DNA of 62,462 nt from Spirosoma spitsbergense DSM 19989 (lineage in GTDB: Bacteria; Bacteroidota; Bacteroidia; Cytophagales; Spirosomataceae), in contig NZ_KB893558.1 in NCBI RefSeq assembly GCF_000374085.1, positions 1-62,462 of the forward strand. The letters run 5' to 3'. The position numbers and the translations under genes were made by a program. Positions 8,099 through 17,028 of the stretch are shown piece after piece. The notes under the pieces were generated by a model. It did no database searches. It was not told the DNA's origin and saw only the letters and a list, made by a program, of their open reading frames with translations. Within the stretch, counting starts at the first letter, position 1, and each line of letters opens with the position of its first letter.

Positions 8099-10081
8099 AT
8101 GACGACAAAAATTCTGCTGGCCGATGACGAAAGTGACCTGGAAGACCTCTTTATCCAACAGTTTCGACGCCAGATTCAGAACCATACCTATGAATTTATC
8201 TTCGTTCGGGATGGGCGGGAAGCCTTAGCCGTGCTGGAGCAACAGCCTGATATTGATGTAGTGCTCAGCGATATCAATATGCCCGGTATGGACGGACTAA
8301 CGCTGCTGGCCAGACTGCCCGAGATCAACCCCATTATCCGCACGGTGATGGTTACGGCCTACGGCGATATGAACAACATTCGGACGGCGATGAACCGGGG
8401 TGCTTTCGACTTCGTGACCAAACCCATCAATTTTCAGGATTTGCGGGCCACTATTGAAAAAACGATCCGGCACGTGCAGCAACTGCGCGAAACCGCCGAA
8501 CTGAAAGCGATGGACGAACTGAAAACGCGTTTTTTTGCCAACATCACCCACGAACTCCGCACCCCGCTCACGCTGATCGTTTCGCCGGTGGATAAGCTGC
8601 TGGAAACGCCGGATCTGCCGGTGATTTACCAGCAACAATTGTCGACCGTTCGGCGCAACGCCCTGCAACTGCTCCGGCTCATTAATCAGTTGCTGGACAT
8701 CAACAAACTGGAAGCCCGGCAAATGGAGCTGGTGCAGGAAGTAGGCGACTTACCCCGCTTTATCGGGCAGGTGGTGGAGTTGTTTCGACCTTCTACCGAC
8801 ATTAAACAACTGACGCTGACGTACCAATCGGATATGGTTTCGGGTAATCACCTGTTCGATGCGGGCAAGTGGGAAACGATCTTGTTCAACTTACTGTCCA
8901 ACGCTATCAAGTTTACGCATACCGGCGAAATAAGCATTCACCTGGCGCAGGTGGCCGATACGGCGCTGCTGACGGTACGGGATACCGGGATTGGCATTTC
9001 GGCCGATAAGCTGCCCCATATCTTCAACCGGTTCTGGCAGGCCGGGCCGCGTTCGGTCGATAACGCCCGGACCCGCGCCTACGAAGGGACGGGCATTGGT
9101 TTAGCCCTGGTCCACGAGTTGACGTACCGGCTTGGCGGGACCATCCGGGCAGACAGTCAGGCAACTGGGTCGGGCGGGCCGGTGGGCACCTGTTTTGCGC
9201 TTACGATTCCGATTCAATCCATAAACGACTCGCTGGAAGCCCAACCGGTTGTTGCCCCAACCAGCCAGATTGACCTGCCTTACCTGACCCATGAGTCAAC
9301 GAATGGGGCCGAAGGGATACCGTCCGGTCAACAGCCGTTGGTGCTGATCGTGGAAGACAATGCGGAACTGCGGGAATTTATGGTCGCCGAACTGGCCACC
9401 ACCTACCGGATGCTGTCGGCAGATAACGGGCACGACGGCTGGCTGCTGGCCAAAGAAGAGTTGCCCGACGTCATCATTTCCGACCTGATGATGCCGCAGA
9501 TGGATGGGTATGAACTGATTGACCGGCTGCGGAATGATGCGGCCACCGATCACATCGCCATTATGCTGCTCACGGCGAGCAGCGAGGCCGACAACCGACA
9601 GAAAGGCCTGGAACACGGGGCCGATGAGTACCTGACCAAGCCCTTCAACATGCGGGAGTTACGCCTGCGGCTGCGCAATTTACTGGGTCGCCAGCAGAAA
9701 CTACGGGAGCAATACCGCCAGCAGTTTGCCCAGCCCGACTCGCCGGGGGCGCTGGCCAGCGTGCCCGATCAGTTTTTACAGCGGGTGTACCAGCTGCTGG
9801 AACAACACCTGGACGACTCCGCGCTGAGTGTGGAGTGGCTGGCCGAACAACTGGCCATGAGCCGGAAAACGTTTTACCGGAAAGTTCAGTCGCTGGTGCA
9901 GCTATCCCCAGTTGACCTGATCCGGCAGTATCGGCTGCGCAAATCCATCGACCTGTTGAAAGCGGGGCACAATGCCTCCGAAACAGCGTACATGCTGGGC
10001 TTTGAATCGCCCTCGTATTTTGCCCGCGTCTTCCGCGAGTTTTACCATCAATCCCCAACCGAATACCTGAACCGCACTTGA
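8099..10081 (+). CDS. Soluble hybrid regulator: REC - histidine kinase - REC - AraC
   Basis: A 660-residue one-piece phosphorelay protein without signal peptide or membrane segment. Domains: receiver 1 (residues 1-125; acidic D9/D10, phospho-acceptor D58, K108); HisKA dimerisation domain with H151 in FFANITHELRTPL; HATPase domain (NLLSNAIKF, DTGIGIS, EGTGIGLAL); receiver 2 (D462 in ISDLMMPQMDG, K514 region YLTKPF); AraC-type helix-turn-helix (about 555-655). All phosphotransfer residues are intact. Unlike classical Bacteroides hybrid two-component regulators it has no periplasmic sensor, so its input must come by phosphotransfer to receiver 1. I start at ATG 8099, which begins exactly at the receiver fold. 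Confidence 0.9.
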   Translation: MTTKILLADDESDLEDLFIQQFRRQIQNHTYEFIFVRDGREALAVLEQQPDIDVVLSDINMPGMDGLTLLARLPEINPIIRTVMVTAYGDMNNIRTAMNRGAFDFVTKPINFQDLRATIEKTIRHVQQLRETAELKAMDELKTRFFANITHELRTPLTLIVSPVDKLLETPDLPVIYQQQLSTVRRNALQLLRLINQLLDINKLEARQMELVQEVGDLPRFIGQVVELFRPSTDIKQLTLTYQSDMVSGNHLFDAGKWETILFNLLSNAIKFTHTGEISIHLAQVADTALLTVRDTGIGISADKLPHIFNRFWQAGPRSVDNARTRAYEGTGIGLALVHELTYRLGGTIRADSQATGSGGPVGTCFALTIPIQSINDSLEAQPVVAPTSQIDLPYLTHESTNGAEGIPSGQQPLVLIVEDNAELREFMVAELATTYRMLSADNGHDGWLLAKEELPDVIISDLMMPQMDGYELIDRLRNDAATDHIAIMLLTASSEADNRQKGLEHGADEYLTKPFNMRELRLRLRNLLGRQQKLREQYRQQFAQPDSPGALASVPDQFLQRVYQLLEQHLDDSALSVEWLAEQLAMSRKTFYRKVQSLVQLSPVDLIRQYRLRKSIDLLKAGHNASETAYMLGFESPSYFARVFREFYHQSPTEYLNRT

Positions 10082-10180
10082 CTCAAATGGAGCAGCTTAT
10101 GACCCAAAAGTGACCGGGCGACAAGCAAGGAACGATGACCTTTGACCTGTTCACTATTCGTCACCCAACTCCTTACTGCT

Positions 10181-10336
10181 ATGTCTCGATTTTCCACGAC
10201 CGCCCTTACCCTCGCCCTGGCCGTTTTCATCACCGCCATCAGCTTTACGCTCCTTGTTGCCAGTTGGTATCTGATCAACAACTTGCTCAACCCGCCTGTA
10301 CCCTTTATCTCTCTACCAGCCAGTTTGTACCAATAA
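10181..10336 (+). CDS. Possible 51-residue single-span membrane protein
   Basis: An ATG at 10181 opens a 51-codon frame, MSRFSTTALTLALAVFI and onward, with one strong hydrophobic segment of about 25 residues. It ends eight bases before the start of the TPR histidine kinase, the spacing of a co-transcribed gene. It could be a small partner of the kinase. The evidence is only the membrane-like composition and the tight spacing; no family was recognised. Confidence 0.4.
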   Translation: MSRFSTTALTLALAVFITAISFTLLVASWYLINNLLNPPVPFISLPASLYQ

Positions 10337-10344
10337 CCTTCACC

Positions 10345-12699
10345 ATGCTATCACGCCTGCTACTAATCTGTTTCCTTTTCTGCTCCAGCCTGCGCCCCGC
10401 CTTTGCCCAACGCAAAACAGGGCAAGCCCGGCTGGATTCGCTACTGGCCGAACTGCCCCGTGCCAAACCCGATACCAACCGCGTGAATCTGCTATATGCG
10501 ATAAGTTCTTCCTATTCCCGTACTAGCCCAGGTTCTTCTTATTCCCGTATTAATCCCAATGAAGATATCAACTACGCCAATCAGGCCCTGGAACTTGCCC
10601 GGCAGTTGGCCTGGAAAAAAGGCATGCTTGTTGCCTATCTTGGTTTAGGAATTACATATGCCAACAAGTTCGATTATCCCCAGGCCATGAAGGCTTACTT
10701 GAGTGGCTTGAAGATTGCTGAAGAAAGAAAAGATAAATTCGGAATTATTGCAATTAGTACTATAACACTCTATATGGGTAATATTTACTCATCCCTGGCC
10801 AATTATCCCCAGGCCTTAGCCTACTATGAAAAATCGCTGAAAGGTTCTGAGGAATCAGGCAGTAAAACCGGAGTGGTGGTTGGTCTGAACAATATAGGTA
10901 GCGCATACAGCGAACAAGGTGAGTATGGTAAAGCGCTGGACTATCGGCTAAAATCGCTGAAACTAAATGAAGCCATGGGGTTTCAGGGTCCACCAAAGGA
11001 AATGAACTTTGACAACGTGGGGCAGAGCTATCTCAACCTGGCCAACTATCCGCAAGCGCTCACCTATCTGCAAAACGGGCTGAACATAAGTAAAGCAAAT
11101 AGAAATAAAACCATATTAGTAAGAAGTTATAACAACCTCAGTAAGCTGTATTTAAAAATTGCTACGGACAGCAACGCCACTTCCTTAACGACGCTACTAA
11201 AATGCAATAAAACCAGTACGCTACAAAAAGCAAGCGCTTATGCCGACAGTGCCATAGTACTGGCAAAAGAACGGAGCGATTTACCCTACTTATATCGAGC
11301 CTATCAAACCCGGAGCCAGATTCAGGACGCGCTGGGCGATCCACAGGCCGCTTTGGCGAGTTATCAAGACTTTATCAAAACCAAAGAGCTGGTTATCAAC
11401 CAGCAAAATAACAACAACATTGCCGTCGCCACGCTTCAGTATGATTTCGACAAAAAAGAAACGGCCCTCCAATTTCAGCAGCAACTCACCGCTGCCCAAC
11501 TCCAAAAACAAACCCTGCTGACTAAGCAACAGGCGCAGGAACTGAGTCTCAAAGTCCAGGCTGCTCAATTAGCCATTAAAGAACGGGATTTGCAGCGGCT
11601 GGAATACCTCCAGGAAAGAGCGGCTAAACAGGATAAAGAAAAGCAGTTAGCCCTCTCCCAGAAAGAACAGGCCTTAAAAGCTTCGGCCCTGGAGTTATCG
11701 CAGGCTGAAGTCAAAAACCAGACTCAGCAACGGACGTATTTGTTGGGCGGTGTTGGGTTGCTGGCGGCCTTATTGGGGTTGATCGCTTATGGCTATACCC
11801 AAAAGCAGAAAGCCAATGTCGTTTTGCACCAGCAAAAAGAGGAGATCAACCAGAAAAGTAATCAATTAGAACAATCCCTGGCCGAGCTAAAAGCCACCCA
11901 AGCCCAACTGGTCCAGAAAGAAAAAATGGCCAGCCTGGGCGAGCTAACGGCCGGCATCGCCCATGAGATACAGAACCCCCTCAACTTCGTCAACAACTTC
12001 TCAGAAGTGAGCGCCGAGTTGGTCACCGAGCTGAAGGAGGAACGGGAGAAGGACCGGACTGGCGTTGCGGGGGAAAGAGACGGAGTATTAGAAGACGAAT
12101 TACTGGAAGACCTCCAACAAAACCTGCTAAAGATTAACCACCACGGCAGCCGGGCCTCGGCCATTGTACGCGGCATGCTGGAACACTCCCGCAGCTCCAC
12201 CGGCGAGAAACGCCCCACCAACCTCAACGCCCTGGCCGATGAATACCTCAAGATTGCCTACCACGGCTTACGGGCGAAAGACAAAGAATTTAATGCGGAA
12301 CTGAAAACGGATTTTGAGACTGATTTAAGTTTGATTGAGGTGGCACCTCAGGAGATTGGGCGGGTGTTGTTGAACCTCTACAACAACGCCTTTTACGCCG
12401 TGCAGGAGAAGCAGACAACCGCACCGTCAGGTTATCAACCCACCGTCACGGTCAGCACCGTTCAACTCAACGGGCAAGTAGAAATCCGAGTCAGCGACAA
12501 CGGCACGGGTATTTCGAAAAGCGTACGGGATAAAATTTTCCAGCCTTTTTTCACCACCAAGCCCACCGGCGAAGGAACGGGTTTGGGACTGAGTTTGAGT
12601 TACGACATTATCACCAAAGGGCACGGGGGAAGTCTAACGGTGGAGAGTCAGGAAGGAGAGGGCACTACGTTCGTCATTCAGTTACCTGTTTTGAGCTGA
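10345..12699 (+). CDS. TPR-repeat sensor histidine kinase
   Basis: A 784-residue kinase. A signal peptide (LLLICFLFCSSLRPAFAQ) precedes about 300 residues of tetratricopeptide repeats (repeated N..G..Y...G.Y..AL.Y...L units), then a long coiled coil, one membrane span (LLGGVGLLAALLGLIAYGY), a second coiled coil, and the kinase core. The phospho-accepting histidine is H540 in ELTAGIAHEIQNPLNFV; the ATP-binding lid has NLYNNAFYAV, SDNGTGI and EGTGLGLSLS. So the TPR part is periplasmic and the kinase cytoplasmic. No receiver is attached; the hybrid regulator just upstream is a possible recipient. I start at ATG 10345, not at the frame's earlier start, which lacks the signal peptide. Confidence 0.9.
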   Translation: MLSRLLLICFLFCSSLRPAFAQRKTGQARLDSLLAELPRAKPDTNRVNLLYAISSSYSRTSPGSSYSRINPNEDINYANQALELARQLAWKKGMLVAYLGLGITYANKFDYPQAMKAYLSGLKIAEERKDKFGIIAISTITLYMGNIYSSLANYPQALAYYEKSLKGSEESGSKTGVVVGLNNIGSAYSEQGEYGKALDYRLKSLKLNEAMGFQGPPKEMNFDNVGQSYLNLANYPQALTYLQNGLNISKANRNKTILVRSYNNLSKLYLKIATDSNATSLTTLLKCNKTSTLQKASAYADSAIVLAKERSDLPYLYRAYQTRSQIQDALGDPQAALASYQDFIKTKELVINQQNNNNIAVATLQYDFDKKETALQFQQQLTAAQLQKQTLLTKQQAQELSLKVQAAQLAIKERDLQRLEYLQERAAKQDKEKQLALSQKEQALKASALELSQAEVKNQTQQRTYLLGGVGLLAALLGLIAYGYTQKQKANVVLHQQKEEINQKSNQLEQSLAELKATQAQLVQKEKMASLGELTAGIAHEIQNPLNFVNNFSEVSAELVTELKEEREKDRTGVAGERDGVLEDELLEDLQQNLLKINHHGSRASAIVRGMLEHSRSSTGEKRPTNLNALADEYLKIAYHGLRAKDKEFNAELKTDFETDLSLIEVAPQEIGRVLLNLYNNAFYAVQEKQTTAPSGYQPTVTVSTVQLNGQVEIRVSDNGTGISKSVRDKIFQPFFTTKPTGEGTGLGLSLSYDIITKGHGGSLTVESQEGEGTTFVIQLPVLS

Positions 12700-12720
12700 G
12701 TGAACGAGTCGGTATCTTTG
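12689..12720 (+). promoter_or_regulatory. Bacteroidota-type promoter for the DUF433 gene
   Basis: TTTTG at 12689-12693 and TATCTTTG at 12713-12720 are separated by 19 bases, a full match to the primary sigma consensus of Bacteroidota. It overlaps the last codons of the kinase gene. Transcription would start near 12726, which argues that the DUF433 protein starts at the ATG at 12740 rather than 12725. Confidence 0.7.
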
Positions 12721-12739
12721 AATAATGATGGCTAATCCT

Positions 12740-12973
12740 ATGAAAGCAAATAGTATTACTTCTGACCCCGATATTCTGGGAGGAACGCCTGTTTTTAACG
12801 GGACACGGGTGCCGATTCGGGCCTTATTCGATTACCTGCAGTTCAGTTCAATAGATGAATTTCTACTTGGTTATCCGCATATCAGCCGCCAAATGGTCAA
12901 TCAGGTGTTAGCTGATATTGCCAGACAAGTGTCGGTCCCTCCCCGCAAAAGAAATCATGAAGCTGCTTCTTGA
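12740..12973 (+). CDS. DUF433 antitoxin-like protein
   Basis: A 77-residue winged/three-helix DNA-binding protein of the DUF433 family, typically the antitoxin of a pair with a PIN-like DUF5615 toxin. The family signature is complete: ITSDPDILGGTPVFNGTRVPIRALFDYL, then the helix-turn-helix portion FLLGYPHISRQMVNQVLADI. It overlaps the start of the downstream toxin frame by 17 bases, so translation is coupled. The start is set by the promoter immediately upstream. Confidence 0.85.
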   Translation: MKANSITSDPDILGGTPVFNGTRVPIRALFDYLQFSSIDEFLLGYPHISRQMVNQVLADIARQVSVPPRKRNHEAAS

Positions 12974-13360
12974 CGAACAAATTGATGTTCGGCTAAAAAC
13001 CGCGCTGGCTGAGTTAGATGTCTATACACTCGTTGATATGTGTTGGCAGGGACTTGAAGATGGCGTTCTTAGCGAAAGAATAAACGAAGGCGCGTTTGCT
13101 TTTTCATCACCGCTGACAAAAATCTACCCTTTCAGCAGAATCTAGACAAGCTATTATTTACCCTTATTTTGCTGGATACGCCCACGCTCTTGTGGGAGCA
13201 TCAGTCTCTTTTCGTTCCCAAAATAAGGGCATACGTGACGGAATTTTCGTCAACTCCCCTGTTTAAAATCGTTCATATTGGCCTGGAGGGCTTTAGCAAA
13301 GGCAAAAAACGAGAGCAGTTTCGGCGTGTTTTCCCGCCCGAACAAATTTTATTTATTTAA
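12957..13360 (+). pseudogene. DUF5615 PIN-like toxin, frameshifted
   Basis: The frame opens at ATG 12957 with KLLLDEQIDVRLKTAL, the family's N-terminus with its first acidic active-site residue. It runs to about 13105, then leaves the family pattern and hits a stop at 13143. In the +2 frame the family continues directly from the same point: FFITADKNLPFQQNLDKL, then LDTPTLLWEHQSLFVPK, to a stop at 13360. One T is missing from a run of T at about 13101-13105. Restored, the protein would be about 134 residues. It is either a real inactivating mutation or a homopolymer sequencing error. Confidence 0.85.
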
Positions 13361-13403
13361 CCTATGTGACTCAAGTCAAGAAGGATAAAAGTCCCGGAAA
13401 TCG

Positions 13404-14345
13404 TCAGCAATCGCCCGACTCGCAGTCGTCCTGCATGCTCGTTTCCGTTTCGAGCGTCACGTGGCTGATATTCGAGTGTTCGAGCCGATGGCGGGCATCG
13501 CGCTTGAGCGAACTAATCTGCTCATCAGACAGGTCGTCCTGCAAAACGAGGTGGGCCGTCAGGGCGTTTTCGGTGGTGCTCATGGCCCATACGTGTACGT
13601 GATGCACATCCTGAACGCCCTTTACTGCCCGTAAATCCGTCTGTACTTTTTCCAGATCGATACCCGCTGGTACGCCATCCATGGAAAGACGCAGACTATC
13701 CGTCAACAGACTCCAGGTCGATCCCATAATGACAATGGCGACCACAACTCCAATGGCGGGGTCGAGCCAGACCCAGCCGGTATAGCTGATAACGATACCC
13801 GCCACTACCACACCCAGCGATACCAGCGCATCGGCTACCAGGTGCAGATAGGCCCCCTTTGCATTGAGGTCGTGTTCTCTGTTTCGGAAAAAGAGCAGGG
13901 CCGAGATCGTATTGACGATCAGTCCCAAACCGGCTACCCAGGCAACGGCTCCTCCCACAACGGGTTCGGGATGACGGAAACGCTGGAGGCTTTCCCACAG
14001 AATAGCACCAATGGTAATCAGCAGAATAACGGCGTTGGTCAGGGAGGCCAGCACGGTACTTTTTCGGTAGCCATAGGTGAAGTTGGGCGTCTGCCGGACC
14101 CGCGCCAGCCGGAACGCCAGCAAAGACAGGAGCAGGCTGGCTACGTCACTCAGGTTATGCCCCGCATCGGCTACCAGCGCCAGTGAGTTGTAATAAAAAC
14201 CCATGCCGAACTCGACCAGTACATAGACCGTATTGAGCACGGCGCCGATAATCAGAGCCCGGTTGATGCTGGTCAGCACCACGGGGCCGTGGCTATGACC
14301 GGCGTGATTGTGGGTTGCATGGTCGGTGGTATGTTCATGTGCCAT
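13404..14345 (-). CDS. czcD: CDF-family zinc/cation efflux transporter
   Basis: A 313-residue cation diffusion facilitator that would export Zn2+ (perhaps Co2+ or Cd2+) from the cytoplasm in exchange for protons. It opens with a histidine-rich metal-binding tail (HEHTTDHATHNHAGHSHG), then six membrane spans. The metal site motifs are in span II (LVADAGHNLSDV: D and H/D pair) and span V (HLVADALVSLG). The cytoplasmic C-terminal domain has VHHVHVWAMST and ends in a Cys-rich tail (DDCESGDC). It is convergent with the toxin-antitoxin pair. The gene symbol reflects family resemblance, not proven specificity. Confidence 0.9.
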   Translation of the reverse strand: MAHEHTTDHATHNHAGHSHGPVVLTSINRALIIGAVLNTVYVLVEFGMGFYYNSLALVADAGHNLSDVASLLLSLLAFRLARVRQTPNFTYGYRKSTVLASLTNAVILLITIGAILWESLQRFRHPEPVVGGAVAWVAGLGLIVNTISALLFFRNREHDLNAKGAYLHLVADALVSLGVVVAGIVISYTGWVWLDPAIGVVVAIVIMGSTWSLLTDSLRLSMDGVPAGIDLEKVQTDLRAVKGVQDVHHVHVWAMSTTENALTAHLVLQDDLSDEQISSLKRDARHRLEHSNISHVTLETETSMQDDCESGDC

Positions 14346-14604
14346 ACCGCAATAATAGCCATTTAGGGCAGTATTTGTATTTTTTGACTTTAAGAACGAG
14401 CGGTATTTTCCCCGAAAAAGTAGCCTGTCAGGTAGGGCATGCCCACGCCGGGTCAGAGAACGGACGAGGCAGAGCCGCCCTTACTAGCCATACAGATGGC
14501 GGGGCAGTATTCGCTCCGCCCAGAGAGCACGGCTATCCTTAAACGGGCGGTAAAGCAACAATCCCCGGCGGTGTGGTACTCGCTGCTGCCTATTCTGTCG
14601 TTCC
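14346..14604. other. Non-coding region
   Basis: About 260 bases between the cation exporter start and the receptor end. Short open frames cross it but none has a recognisable family, signal or supporting start. It should contain the promoter of the exporter and the terminator of the receptor operon; neither is clear to me. Confidence 0.4.
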
Positions 14605-17028
14605 TTACAGCTTCATCTGTAAAGTCAGGTAAACACCCCGGCCATCGGAGGGTAGAATGCCGGGGCCCGGATAGCCGGTGGCCCGCCGGGTGAAATACGC
14701 CCGATTGGCAAGGTTGTTTACGCTGCCCTCCAGCCGAAAGCGGCTGAACTGGTACGACACGCTGGCATCCATGATGCTGTACGCCGGAATCAGGCCGATA
14801 ACGGCAGAAACACCGCCTTCGCGGGCGTTGGTTGCATCGGAAAACTGGTCTGACAGGTAGGTGTACTGGAAGGAGGCTTTCAGGTTTTTGTAGCCGAGCC
14901 GCACCCCGCTCTTCAGGTTGACAGTGGGCACAAACTCAACCTGATTGCCCACCACACCAGCTACTTCACTGGCTTTGTAGGTAGAGTGAATCAGAGCAAC
15001 ATTGGTAAAAAAGACACCGCTCACGGTTGTCTGCAATGGGTTGAGTAACTGAATTATATCGGCTTCGGCATAGGTTTCCAGGCCCATAATAGCCGCCTGC
15101 CCAATGTTGCCCCGCCGACGCAAAATACGGTCGTTCTGGTCGTAAAACTGCACCTCACCAATGCGATTGCTGTAGTTGAGGTAAAACGCACTGACGTCAA
15201 AATTATACAGCGTGGTTTGGGTGCTGCGGATCCCCAAATCGAGGGAATAACCTTTTTCGTCCTGTAAGTTCGGATCAATTACCTGCGATGGATTGGCAAT
15301 CCGCATATCACTGAACGTGATGGAGCGGTAATTCTGCGACAGGTTACCGTACACGTCCAGCGTTTCGGTGGGTTTATAGCTGATGCCCAGTCCACCCAGC
15401 AAAAACGACCGTCCGTTGGTACGAAACTCGTTCGTCAGGGTGGAACTGAGGATGTTCCCGGCTAGGTCGCGGGTGAGGGTTCCGTAGAAACCGTCGGCCG
15501 TGGTGTGGATATACTCGTAGCGCAGGCCGGGTGTCAGGGAGAGTTTGTCACCTATGTAGAGAATGTTCTCGGCAAATAAGGCCACGTTCCGGTTGGGAAA
15601 ACGATAGTCGTACGAAATAGCATTGGCATCGTCGATGTAGTTAAAATCCGCTTCCTTTCGCGTGCTTCCCAGGCCCTGAACGCTGTGGTTGAAGCCATGA
15701 TAATAACGGCTGCCCACCAGCAATACCGCCTGTTGTTTGCCCAGGTAATAGCGTTTCAAATACCGGGCTTCGGCCCCCCAGTTGGTGAAGGTGCCTTTGA
15801 TCAAATCACGTTCGCTGTTATCGTCGGCACTGGCTACCCGGTTGGGCCGAAACCCCAGCGAATAGCGATAGGCATTCAACCCAAATAGCCGCAGATTGAC
15901 TTCGTTATTGGTATTGAATTTATGATCCAGATGTAGCGCGGGCATGGTCCAGTTCACCGAAAACCAGTTGCGCTCGCGGTTACTCTGACGAGGGTTCTCG
16001 GCAAACATCGCATCCGTCAGGCCACCGGGTTGCTGGGCCAGGTAGTGCATCTGGGTAATATCGAAACCCAGCGTTGTTTTTTCCGAAAATCGGTAGTCCA
16101 GGTCAGCGTAGGCCGTGTAGTTGGTGAAGTTCGAGTTGGGTCGCCAGCCACCGCCTTTCTTGTACTGGAAAAAAGTGTAATAACTCAGTTTGCCGACCGT
16201 GCCACTCGCACTGGTAAAGGCGTTGTAAAACCCAAACGACCCAATGGTCTGGCGAGCCGTCAGTTCAAACGCCCGGTCGGTAACGGGTTTCTTCATCACG
16301 AAATTAAGCAACCCGCCAAACTGCGTTCCGTACTGAAGCGAAGCGGCACCCCGCACAATCTGAATCCGGCCAACGGCTTCGATAGGGGGCGTATAATAAC
16401 TTTCGGGGTAGCCCAACGCATCGGCACTAATGTCGTAGCCGTTCTGACGCACGTTGAAATTAGACGAGCGATTGGGGTCGAGACCACGCCCGCCAATGCT
16501 GAGTTGTAAGCCCGCACCTTCGTTTTCCCATATGTTCAGACCCGCCACACGGGCGTAAATCTGCCGGGCGTTGTTTGTCGACAAGTTGGCTACCAGTTGC
16601 TCCGGAATGATTACCTCCGATTTTTTACCCTCGTAAATACCCATGCCTTCCACGCCCCGCATCCGGGTAAAGCCAAAGCCGGATTGCTTCTCCGTGACAG
16701 TTACCTCCCTGAGCGTTTCAAGCCGACTCGCCAGGGCAATGGTCATTGTCTGGTCGCGTCCCTCAATTGTAATGGTTGTTTTTGCTGCTTTAAAATCAGG
16801 GCAGGTTGTCTGGAGAATATACAGCCCATTGGGCAGATTCGTAAAAAGAAACCGCCCCAGGCTATCCGTAGTAACGGTGCGTTTACCATCGTTGAGATAA
16901 ACGCTGCATCCGCTCAGGCGTACACTATCCTGCTGGCTCAGCAGGGTTCCGGAAAGCTGGTACTGAGCAAAGCCCGTTGTGGTAACGAATAGACTAATCA
17001 GAAAACTAGAAACCGTAAATCGTATCAT
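14605..17028 (-). CDS. TonB-dependent outer-membrane receptor, FecA-like
   Basis: An 807-residue receptor with signal peptide (MIRFTVSSFLISLFVTTTGFAQ), an N-terminal carboxypeptidase-like beta-sandwich (QLSGTLLSQQDSVRLSGCSVY to about residue 100), a plug domain (QIYARVAGLNIWENEGAG...SIGGRGL; IQIVRGAASLQYGTQFGGLLNF) and a C-terminal barrel ending in YLTLQMKL. The plug resembles ferric citrate and siderophore receptors. I start at the ATG at 17028, 23 residues inside the longest frame, where the signal peptide begins. It overlaps the end of the HTTM gene by 23 bases, so it is translated as the last gene of the four-gene operon. Confidence 0.9.
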   Translation of the reverse strand: MIRFTVSSFLISLFVTTTGFAQYQLSGTLLSQQDSVRLSGCSVYLNDGKRTVTTDSLGRFLFTNLPNGLYILQTTCPDFKAAKTTITIEGRDQTMTIALASRLETLREVTVTEKQSGFGFTRMRGVEGMGIYEGKKSEVIIPEQLVANLSTNNARQIYARVAGLNIWENEGAGLQLSIGGRGLDPNRSSNFNVRQNGYDISADALGYPESYYTPPIEAVGRIQIVRGAASLQYGTQFGGLLNFVMKKPVTDRAFELTARQTIGSFGFYNAFTSASGTVGKLSYYTFFQYKKGGGWRPNSNFTNYTAYADLDYRFSEKTTLGFDITQMHYLAQQPGGLTDAMFAENPRQSNRERNWFSVNWTMPALHLDHKFNTNNEVNLRLFGLNAYRYSLGFRPNRVASADDNSERDLIKGTFTNWGAEARYLKRYYLGKQQAVLLVGSRYYHGFNHSVQGLGSTRKEADFNYIDDANAISYDYRFPNRNVALFAENILYIGDKLSLTPGLRYEYIHTTADGFYGTLTRDLAGNILSSTLTNEFRTNGRSFLLGGLGISYKPTETLDVYGNLSQNYRSITFSDMRIANPSQVIDPNLQDEKGYSLDLGIRSTQTTLYNFDVSAFYLNYSNRIGEVQFYDQNDRILRRRGNIGQAAIMGLETYAEADIIQLLNPLQTTVSGVFFTNVALIHSTYKASEVAGVVGNQVEFVPTVNLKSGVRLGYKNLKASFQYTYLSDQFSDATNAREGGVSAVIGLIPAYSIMDASVSYQFSRFRLEGSVNNLANRAYFTRRATGYPGPGILPSDGRGVYLTLQMKL

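Noticed and set aside
14315..14693. Overlapping open frames in the gap before the receptor
   Set aside because: No family, signal peptide or promoter; they run into the receptor gene on the other strand. I left the region as non-coding.
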